From Bog-473 sp963817735 (lineage in GTDB: Bacteria; Actinomycetota; Acidimicrobiia; Acidimicrobiales; RAAP-2): DNA of 64,000 nucleotides. Where the stretch lies: assembly GCA_963817735.1 (NCBI GenBank), contig CAWFPP010000016.1:1-64000 (forward strand). Reading direction: 5' to 3'. The position numbers and the translations under genes were made by a program. This document shows, one piece after another, positions 1 through 6,709 of this stretch; the stretch's first letter is position 1; every line of letters begins with the position of its first letter. Under the pieces are notes generated by a model. The model saw only the letters and a program-made list of their open reading frames with translations, was not told where the DNA came from and did no database searches.

Positions 1-158
1 TTATGAAAGCGCTCGTGTCAAGAGTCGGCTTCAGGGCGCCGTCGTGACATTTCGGGGAGCGACGCAGAGCACGGCTGAAGTCACCTCCGTCAGACTTCTG
101 GGACTACATTCCCGCGTCACCTGGCGCCTAAGTTCTGCGAGGTGAGGAGCAAAAGCTG

Positions 159-1763
159 ATGCCGGCACCCGATGCGTCCCATGCTCTCGACCACGTTGTG
201 CTGGTGCTGTTCGAGAACCGCTCTTTCGACAATGTCCTCGGACACCTCTACGGCCCCGAGGACGGCAAGATCTTCGAGGGGGTGATCGGTAAGAACCTGA
301 GCAACCCGATCCCGATCTGGGCCGAGCACGGCGCTGACCGGAAGGTCGTTCCCTACACGGTCGCCACCGATATGGACTCGCCCAATCCGGACTCGGGCGA
401 GGAGTACTTCCACACCAACACCCAGTTGTTCAACATCATCGACGACCAAAACCGATTCAAGATCGGAGAAGCCGCCTCGGCGCCGTGGAATGCTCCGACT
501 CCGGGAGCGAAGCCGACGATGGACGGGTTCGTGACCGATTACATCTCCACGTTCACCGGAGAGATCGGCCGCCAGCCCACTTACGACGAGTTCGCCCACA
601 TCATGACCGGTTACACCCCCGAACAACTCCCGGTGCTCAACGGTCTCGCCCGGGACTTTGGCGTCTTCGACCATTGGTTCTGCGAGGTCCCATCGCAGAC
701 GTTCATGAACCGATCGTTCTGGACTGCCGCCACCTCGTCGGGTGCGGTGGTGAACAGTCCTATCAGGAAATGGTTCACGAAAAACGATACCGAGACGATT
801 TTTGAACGGCTAGAAGCACACGACAAGACCTGGAAGGTCTACGTCATGGAGCCCATGCCGCTGTCGTTCACGGGGTTGATCCACTTTCCCCGGTTGAAGG
901 ACCGTCTCGCCACCCATTTCGTACCCTTCGCCGAGTTCGAGAGGGACGCCGCGGCGGGCACGCTTCCGAACTTCTCACTGATCGAGCCGAACATGATGGC
1001 CGGACACGGTGACTATCACCCGGCGATGGGACGCTCGTTCTCGGACAAAGTGGACATTGAGGTCGACAACCCATCATCGACACGGTCGGGCGAGGCCTTC
1101 CTGGAGCGGGTGTTCAACGCCTACCGTTCAGCCACCTCGGATACCGGCGCCAACGTCTTCAACACCGCACTGTTCATCGGTTGGGACGAGCCCGGAGGCA
1201 CCTACGATCACGTTCCTCCCGGACCGGTCCCGCCACCCGACCCCTCGACACCCCGCGGGGAATGTGGGTTCACGTTCGAGCGCTCCGGGTACCGAGTACC
1301 CGCTGTCATCGTGTCGCCTTGGGTCGAGCCGGGATCGGTGTACAACGAGGAGTACAGACATACGTCCTTGATCGCCACACTGCGCAAGACCTGGGGACTC
1401 GGTGAGGCCTTCACCGGCCGGGATGCCGCAGCCCGCACGTTCGATCACGTCTTCTCGCTCGCCACCCCCCGTGACCCGGAGACATGGGCAACCATCAAGT
1501 CCCTTCCCGTGCCGGCATGGACGATGGACCCCGAGGTGGTGGGCAAGGGACTGAGCACCCTGGGCAAGGGCATGGGCCCAGCTCTCATCGCCAGGGCCAG
1601 GGAGATGGAGGTGAAGCTCCCGGCTGAACTCAACGACCCCGGAACGGAATTGACGCCGAGATTGGTCGTCGGCTTCCTCAGGGGCGTGGCCGGCCACTTC
1701 TTCCCGCTTCTGGCGAGTGGCGATCACGCCGGCGCCAACAATCCAAGCATCCGGGAAACGTGA
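159..1763 (+). CDS. Phosphoesterase of the phospholipase C / acid phosphatase family
   Basis: The 534-residue product fits the bacterial phosphoesterase family (PF04185, phospholipase C and AcpA-type acid phosphatases), which hydrolyses phosphate esters at a metal centre. Near the N-terminus it has the ENRSFDN metal/nucleophile motif (residues about 19-25), in mid-protein the QTFMNRSF stretch, and later WDEPGGTYDH with acidic and His ligands. No Sec or Tat signal is visible, unlike most secreted phospholipases C, so export is uncertain. A GAGGAG Shine-Dalgarno lies about 10 bases before the ATG. The stop overlaps the GTG of the next gene (GTGA), implying coupled translation with a lipoprotein. 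The substrate cannot be told from sequence. Confidence 0.88.
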   Translation: MPAPDASHALDHVVLVLFENRSFDNVLGHLYGPEDGKIFEGVIGKNLSNPIPIWAEHGADRKVVPYTVATDMDSPNPDSGEEYFHTNTQLFNIIDDQNRFKIGEAASAPWNAPTPGAKPTMDGFVTDYISTFTGEIGRQPTYDEFAHIMTGYTPEQLPVLNGLARDFGVFDHWFCEVPSQTFMNRSFWTAATSSGAVVNSPIRKWFTKNDTETIFERLEAHDKTWKVYVMEPMPLSFTGLIHFPRLKDRLATHFVPFAEFERDAAAGTLPNFSLIEPNMMAGHGDYHPAMGRSFSDKVDIEVDNPSSTRSGEAFLERVFNAYRSATSDTGANVFNTALFIGWDEPGGTYDHVPPGPVPPPDPSTPRGECGFTFERSGYRVPAVIVSPWVEPGSVYNEEYRHTSLIATLRKTWGLGEAFTGRDAAARTFDHVFSLATPRDPETWATIKSLPVPAWTMDPEVVGKGLSTLGKGMGPALIARAREMEVKLPAELNDPGTELTPRLVVGFLRGVAGHFFPLLASGDHAGANNPSIRET

Positions 1764-3517
1764 TCCACCAGGGCAACCGGGCGTTCTGGGCTCGAGTGGT
1801 CGCAGGTGCTGGAGCCGCGCTTTTGGGCGGGTTCGCGCTGACGGCTTGCTCGTCGTCGGGCACATCTTCGCCCGCCGTCCTGCTCGTCGGGACGTATCAC
1901 GGCCACGCCGGCCAGTACGACTCCGTCCAGGCGGCGGTGAACGCGGCCCAGCCCGGGGATTGGATCCTGGTCGCTCCTGGCGACTACCACGAAGCGGCCG
2001 ATGCCCGCGTCACCTCGAAGACCGCACTGAGCAATGGTGACCATGGAGGTGTGGTGGTGCACACCTCCAACCTCCACATAAGGGGGATGAACAGGAGCAG
2101 CGTCATCGTCGACGGGACGAAGCCGGGGTCGACGCCGTGCAGCGCCGACCCGAAGGATCAGAACTTTGGCCCTGTCGTCGACGGGAAGGCTCAAGGCCGC
2201 AACGGCATCGTCGTGTGGAAGGCGAACCACGTCAGCATCGAGAACCTGACCGTGTGCAATTTCCTGGGCGGGGCCGGCGACTCAGGGAACGAGATCTGGT
2301 GGAACGGCGGCGACGGATCGGGGAAGGTCGGATTGACGGGCTACACAGGTGCCTACCTCACCGGCACATCCAGCTTCTTCAGCAGTGAGGACAGCGCTGC
2401 CCAATACGGGATCTTTTCCTCGAATGCGGCCGGTCCGGCCGGCTGGAACCAGATCTATGGCTCCAACATGAACGACTCGGGCATGTATGTCGGCGCCTGT
2501 CATCAGGTGTGCGACGTCACGATCGACCACGCCTGGATGGAGAACAATGCCCTCGGTTACTCAGGTACCAACTCGGGTGGTGCCGTCGTGATCGAGAATT
2601 CGCAGTTCGACGACAACGAGGACGGGGTGGACACCAATACTCAGATCGCAGGCGACCCCCCGCCGCCGCAAGACGGGGCTTGCCCAGGCGGCGCGACGAG
2701 CACCATCACCCATACCCACTCCTGCTGGGTCTTCATCCACAACGACGTGCACGACAACAACAATGGCAATGTCCCCGAAGCCGGCAACGCTGCCGCCGGC
2801 CCTATCGGCACCGGTATGACGTTGTCAGGCGGGCGCAACGACACGGTGATGGACAACACGTTCTCCAACAACGGCACGTGGGGGATCCTGTTCGTGCCTT
2901 ACCCCGACAGCGGCACGCCGTCCCTGCATCAGAAGTGCGCCGACTTCGGCGGGTTCGAGATCAGTGGGCTCGGCTGTGTCTTCGAGGCCGAGGGGGACGC
3001 TCTCACGGACAACACATTCGTCAATGATGGGTATTTCGGGAATCCCTCGAATGCCGACTTCGGCCAGATCCTGCTTCACGCGGGTCTGCCCAGCAATTGC
3101 TACGCCGACAACAACGCGCCGAACGGCAGCGCCCCACCCAACCTCGAACAGCTGCAGCCCACCTGCGGGGTGACCAGCACGTCCACGAATTCTGACAACA
3201 CGCTGTTGGCCCAGGTGGAGTGCGACACCCGCTTGGCGACCTGTCCGCCCGGTTCCACCTATCCGCCTCAGACAGGCGTCCACCTGGCTCCGCTGCCGGC
3301 CAACCTGCCCACGATGGCCGACCCGTGCTCGGGCGTCCCGGCCAACGCGTGGTGTCCGACGGGTGGCTCGTCGGCCTCGTCGCTCGCGACGTCACGCGGA
3401 AACGGTGGGGGTGCCCACGGCCCAGGCGCACCGCGCGTCGCCGCGGGCCGCTCCAGCCGCGGGTTGGTCGACCGGAATACGCCAGGTCGAGGTTCAATGG
3501 CGCCGCCCCAGCCCTGA
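1760..3517 (+). CDS. Lipoprotein with right-handed parallel beta-helix domain
   Basis: This 585-residue protein has a typical lipoprotein signal: a hydrophobic stretch followed by the lipobox LTAC, with the lipidated Cys at residue 30. The mature part opens with YDSVQAAVNAAQPGDWILVAPG, the start seen in pectate-lyase-like beta-helix proteins, and then has repeated N-rich turns (NTFSNN, DNEDGVDTN) typical of PbH1 repeats. The last ~50 residues are low-complexity Gly/Ser/Ala/Pro. It probably sits on the outer face of the membrane and binds or cleaves a polysaccharide, but no catalytic residues can be assigned. The GTG start overlaps the upstream phosphoesterase stop, so the two genes form one unit. 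Confidence 0.85.
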   Translation: MIHQGNRAFWARVVAGAGAALLGGFALTACSSSGTSSPAVLLVGTYHGHAGQYDSVQAAVNAAQPGDWILVAPGDYHEAADARVTSKTALSNGDHGGVVVHTSNLHIRGMNRSSVIVDGTKPGSTPCSADPKDQNFGPVVDGKAQGRNGIVVWKANHVSIENLTVCNFLGGAGDSGNEIWWNGGDGSGKVGLTGYTGAYLTGTSSFFSSEDSAAQYGIFSSNAAGPAGWNQIYGSNMNDSGMYVGACHQVCDVTIDHAWMENNALGYSGTNSGGAVVIENSQFDDNEDGVDTNTQIAGDPPPPQDGACPGGATSTITHTHSCWVFIHNDVHDNNNGNVPEAGNAAAGPIGTGMTLSGGRNDTVMDNTFSNNGTWGILFVPYPDSGTPSLHQKCADFGGFEISGLGCVFEAEGDALTDNTFVNDGYFGNPSNADFGQILLHAGLPSNCYADNNAPNGSAPPNLEQLQPTCGVTSTSTNSDNTLLAQVECDTRLATCPPGSTYPPQTGVHLAPLPANLPTMADPCSGVPANAWCPTGGSSASSLATSRGNGGGAHGPGAPRVAAGRSSRGLVDRNTPGRGSMAPPQP

Positions 3518-3548
3518 GGTGAGCGATCAGGAGCACACTCCCGATCGA

Positions 3549-3596
3549 CTGCGGTGGGCGCTGCGGTGGGCGCTGCGGTGGGCGCTGCGGTGGGCG
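3549..3596. repeat. 12-bp tandem repeat, four copies
   Basis: Four exact copies of ctgcggtgggcg run head to tail. The same letters occur at the edge of the adjacent attachment-site repeat (ggtgggcgctgcgg), so the array looks like a local amplification of the tRNA 3'-end boundary. It lies in non-coding DNA after the lipoprotein gene. Confidence 0.9.
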
Positions 3597-3607
3597 CTGC
3601 GGTCTGA

Positions 3608-3654
3608 GGTGGGCGCTGCGGGACTCGAACCCCCGACCTCAGCCGTGTGAAGGC
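3608..3654. other. Distal attachment-site repeat (partial tRNA-Val copy)
   Basis: These 47 bases match positions 5159-5205 at 46 of 47 sites; the one difference is c versus a in the T-stem. In minus-strand sense they hold the anticodon loop, T-arm and acceptor 3' strand of tRNA-Val, but the 5' half of the tRNA is missing. This is the usual layout of the distal attachment site left when an element integrates into a tRNA 3' end. Confidence 0.8.
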
Positions 3655-4267
3655 GACCAAGGCACCTCGCCGACCAGCAAACATAAAGACTGACCTGGAG
3701 TTTCTCCCGTCATCATTTTGCAGCGTTTCGCGCCTTTTCGCGACCTCTCACGGACGGAGACGGACAAAGTTTTCGGGCTGCCACACACGGCGAATTACGA
3801 CCAGAGACGCAGTGGGCAAGTGTTCGCATCGGAGGGGGGACTTGAACATCTACGGCGTGCGTGTTGGCGGCTGTTTCGCACTGCCGCACTGTCCGACCTG
3901 AGCAGGGCATTCGGGCCGTCGCGGGTGTTGGCGTGTTGGTGGAATGTCGGGCGCGAATGGGAAATCCGGCAGATGCTCGGCAGACGCGCAGTATCGCTCG
4001 GCGCTCCCGCCCTGTCGTGCCCCCGATACCCCGAGCGAGCTATGGCAAGCGGGTGGACCCCCGATGTATCAGCGGTGGACCTACCGACCTCACAAACGTT
4101 TGGGATGGTCGCCGCCATCCTGGCCACAGGGGGTGAGGTGGCCGGCCCAATCCTTCTCCACTGTGGGGTTGGGCCGCGAGCAGGAGGTTGGGGTCCTGTG
4201 CGTTTGTCCATCCGTTGTGCGGATTCCGAACCGATCGGCCCTATTTCTGAACAATGGCGTTGGGCGA
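3655..4267. other. 613 bases without a recognisable gene, inside the element relic
   Basis: Several open frames cross this stretch, including a 185-codon one on the plus strand (3718-4275), but none has a recognisable motif, a Shine-Dalgarno sequence or actinobacterial-looking protein composition. Its base composition is less GC-rich than the flanks. It is best read as decayed cargo of the integrated element. Confidence 0.6.
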
Positions 4268-4704
4268 TCATGTGAGTCGAGGGGCGGTGACCTTTTGGCG
4301 GCGCCGCCCCTCGCCGTATTTCAGTTTCTTGCGCAGTGCGCCTCTGCCCGGACAAAGAGCGACATGTAGATGGTCTCGTGGCTCACCCGCATCTCCGGAT
4401 CGTTGGGGTACTCCACAGGCAAGCACGCCGCGATCTGCTGGGGTGACCATCTGAGGGCGAGCTTTCCCTCGACGACCCGGCGGAGTCGAGGGCACCGCAC
4501 CAGCTTGGCCGCCTTGGGTCGGCACCCTCGCTCGCGTGTCGCCCGCTCGGCAAGCACTGCCCGGTAGTCGGCGGGCCCACCGTTGCGCTCTACCTCACGT
4601 GAAATCGTCAACAGCGCCCGTCCGAGCCGGCGAGCGATACAGCGCGGTGACTGGTTCGCTGAAACCCCCCGTGAGATCTCCTCGCGCTCTTCGAGGGTCA
4701 AGAA
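4268..4704 (-). pseudogene. IS30-family transposase fragment, frameshifted
   Basis: From 4704 downward the frame reads RFLTLEEREEISRG, then CIARRLGRA and TISREVERNGG, the N-terminal helix-turn-helix of IS30 transposases, followed by WSPQQIAACL and VSHETIYMSLFV. At about 4343 the reading shifts: the first frame ends in a few unrelated residues, while RGALRKKLK, the expected continuation, follows in another frame and ends at 4268. The whole DDE catalytic domain is absent, so the fragment cannot transpose. Its start abuts the integrase fragment on the opposite strand, suggesting that the IS inserted into or recombined with the integrase gene. Confidence 0.8.
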
Positions 4705-4735
4705 CCGCGCTGAGCGAGGTGCGGCCCGCACTCCC

Positions 4736-5215
4736 GAGGATCTCGTCTTCACGGCACCTGAGGGAGGGCCTGTGTCGCTCAACGTCTGGCGCCGCCGCTT
4801 CTGGGTGCCGGCGACGAAAGCAGCCGGCCTGGGGCACTTGCAGCCGCACGACCTTCGTCACACGGCGGTCGCACTGTGGATCGCCGCAGGCGCGCATCCC
4901 AAGGAGGTCGCGGTGCGTGCAGGACACACGTCCGTCAGCTTCACACTCGACCGCTCCGGACACCTGTTTCCGGGGTCCGAAGAAGCCCTCAGTGACTCGC
5001 TCGATGCCCTCGCACAGAAAGGCCGCGCAGTCAATGCATCCGACGATCATGCGCGATCGTGCGCGCAGAAACCCGATTCCTTCGCGCACGTAGCGCGCAC
5101 GCCGGACGACACCGAAGAAGAGATCGACGACTCGCAAGGCCGTGAACAGCACTTATTTGGTGGGCGCTGCGGGACTCGAACCCACGACCTCAGCCGTGTG
5201 AAGGCTGCGCTCTAA
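4736..5215 (+). pseudogene. Tyrosine recombinase (integrase) C-terminal remnant
   Basis: The frame from about 4736 (EDLVFTAPEGG) matches the catalytic end of phage-type integrases: the HDLRHT box (His-x-x-Arg) and GHTSVSFTLDR-GHLFP. The N-terminal DNA-binding part and the first catalytic Arg are missing. The residue before GHLFP, normally the catalytic Tyr, is Ser (tcc at 4955-4957). The frame then runs on into the antisense of tRNA-Val. The fragment lies next to the tRNA, the usual place for an integrase gene. It is a dead remnant of the integration enzyme. Confidence 0.82.
5159..5205. other. tRNA-proximal attachment-site repeat
   Basis: This 47-bp copy overlaps the 3' part of the intact tRNA-Val gene and pairs with 3608-3654 as a direct repeat. 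The two copies bracket about 1.5 kb holding the integrase and IS30 remnants. It is read as the crossover core used by the original element. Confidence 0.8.
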
Positions 5216-5234
5216 CCAGCTGAGCTAAGCGCCC
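5161..5234 (-). tRNA. tRNA-Val (anticodon CAC)
   Basis: The minus strand folds into a full 74-nt cloverleaf: acceptor GGGCGCT with AGCGCCC, anticodon stem CAGCC with GGCTG around loop TTCACAC, and T-arm GTGGG-TTCGAGT-CCCGC with one G-U pair. The anticodon CAC reads the valine codon GUG. The CCA end is not encoded. Its 3' part is the integration target of the neighbouring element relic. Confidence 0.95.
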
Positions 5235-5336
5235 TGGCGGATTTGCCGGACCCCAACCGTAGCCTGCGAGAACGCGGTGCCGGCCGCCCCGGGGTGATTT
5301 GGGGTGCCCAGGCCGCACCGGTACCCTGATGTTGCG

Positions 5337-6026
5337 ATGTCGCCCACCGCCAAAGACGGCAACAGCCAATCCCAGACCTGGACTGCGCGGATCTTGGGTG
5401 CGTTCACGGGACCCCCCTCCTCATCGGCGAGCTCGGAGGAGCAGGGTGATCGGCCCGAGATCCTGCCGCAGCAGGATCGCAAGGCGGCGATGTCCTCTCT
5501 GGACCCGAACGAAGCCAAGTGGACCCTGGGTGCCCTTGTCCTGGCGACAGTCGCCGGCATCGCGATTCCCCTCTACTTCATTGCCGAGAACAAGGTCACG
5601 AAGGAGGGGAAGAACTCGATCGCCGTGGCTCCCGACGCCAAGCTTCTTGGTGGCGTTATTTTGGTGCTCTGCGCCATCGGATTCGCCGCGCTGTGGAAGC
5701 GGAAGCGCACGCTCGTGGCGTTCGACCTCTTCCTCCTCGGGTTCGCGTTCACGCTGTTCGTCGGGCTCATCGGGTTCGCTTTCATCCTTCTCGGCGGATT
5801 CTTGATGCTGCGGGCTTGGCGCCTCAATAAGTACGGCACGACGAACTCCAAAGTCATCGCCCGTGAAGCCGCCACACGGCCGCGCGGGCGACAGCGCAAG
5901 GAAACGACCGGCAAGTCAACCTCGAAGGCGGCGTCCGACCCGGCCCTTCGGAAGGCCCCCACCGCCAGCAAGCGTTACACGCCGAAAGCGCCGCCTCGGA
6001 AGAAAATACCGAAAACGACCGAGTGA
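5337..6026 (+). CDS. Membrane protein with basic C-terminal tail, unknown function
   Basis: The 229-residue protein has a Ser/Gln-rich polar N-terminus (about 1-60), three to four hydrophobic segments (about 63-82, 103-120, and 127-159, the last probably a hairpin), and a strongly basic Lys/Arg/Pro/Thr-rich tail (about 165-229) likely to face the cytoplasm or nucleic acid. The ATG at 5337 is preferred to one 11 codons upstream, which lies in unconserved-looking sequence just after the tRNA. No known enzyme motif is seen. Confidence 0.7.
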   Translation: MSPTAKDGNSQSQTWTARILGAFTGPPSSSASSEEQGDRPEILPQQDRKAAMSSLDPNEAKWTLGALVLATVAGIAIPLYFIAENKVTKEGKNSIAVAPDAKLLGGVILVLCAIGFAALWKRKRTLVAFDLFLLGFAFTLFVGLIGFAFILLGGFLMLRAWRLNKYGTTNSKVIAREAATRPRGRQRKETTGKSTSKAASDPALRKAPTASKRYTPKAPPRKKIPKTTE

Positions 6027-6051
6027 GGCCGCCGCAGAACCGGCGAGGAGG

Positions 6052-6663
6052 TCAAGAGGCTCTGTCGGCGGGCTCAATCAACAGGGCGGACCGCAACAGG
6101 CGAAGCGCGTCCGTCCGCCGCCGCACGAGCGACCGAGCAGTCGGCTCCTCACCCAGCGCCCGCAACACCTCCACTTCGGTCACCATCCCGATCACAGTGG
6201 AGTAGATCGCCAGCAGCAACAACCGGGGATCGTGGCGCCGCATGGCGCCGGCGTCCATTTCTGCCTCCAGGAACGACGAGGCTCGTTGCACGAGGGGGTC
6301 GAGTGCGAGCGTCATCTGGGTCGCCGCCGGAGGCCCCAGCCGTCCCACCTCGCGAAGGAAGCCGAGCAGGTCCGGCTGGCGCGCCGCCAAGCGAAACACG
6401 GAACGCACGACGGCCTCCACACGCTCCCAACCCTCTCCGGCGCCCTGGAGTGCGGTCTCGAGCGCGACCGACAGGTCATCCGCGCTGCGGGCGATGACGG
6501 CTTCCAAAAGGGCGTCCTTGGACGGGAACCAGTACAGGATGGACTGCTTGGTCAGCTCGAGCCCCTTGCCGACGGCGTCGAGGGACGTGGCCTCGTAGCC
6601 CCTGCTGGCGAAAGAGGCCAGTGCGGCGTCCAGAATCCGATCCTTGGTCGACGAGCTGGGCAC
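6052..6663 (-). CDS. TetR-family transcriptional regulator
   Basis: The 203-residue protein starts KDRILDAALASFASRGYEATSLD and continues with a helix-turn-helix and LYWFPSKDALLEAV, the classic TetR N-terminal DNA-binding domain (residues about 7-53). The rest is a helical ligand-binding domain. It begins with GTG and is divergent from the lipid operon at 6710, with only 46 bases between. TetR proteins in this arrangement usually repress both units and are released by an acyl-CoA or other small molecule; that role is inferred. Confidence 0.88.
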   Translation of the reverse strand: MPSSSTKDRILDAALASFASRGYEATSLDAVGKGLELTKQSILYWFPSKDALLEAVIARSADDLSVALETALQGAGEGWERVEAVVRSVFRLAARQPDLLGFLREVGRLGPPAATQMTLALDPLVQRASSFLEAEMDAGAMRRHDPRLLLLAIYSTVIGMVTEVEVLRALGEEPTARSLVRRRTDALRLLRSALLIEPADRAS

Positions 6664-6709
6664 TTACCAAATGGTAGACACAATCGACGGGCAGTGGTAG
6701 ACATTCTCG
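6664..6709. promoter_or_regulatory. Divergent promoter region with candidate TetR operator
   Basis: The gap contains a perfect inverted repeat, TACCA-aa-TGGTA (6665-6676), and two direct copies of tggtagaca (6672-6680 and 6695-6703) 23 bases apart. Such symmetry between a TetR gene and its divergent target is the expected place for an operator. The first half-site begins 2 bases from the TetR start codon. Confidence 0.5.

Noticed and set aside
3608..3690. A second functional tRNA-Val
   Set aside because: Only the 3' half is conserved; the anticodon stem would have just three pairs and the acceptor 5' strand is missing.
3718..4275. A 185-codon plus-strand frame in the element relic
   Set aside because: No Shine-Dalgarno sequence, no motif, and a composition unlike real genes here; treated as decayed cargo.
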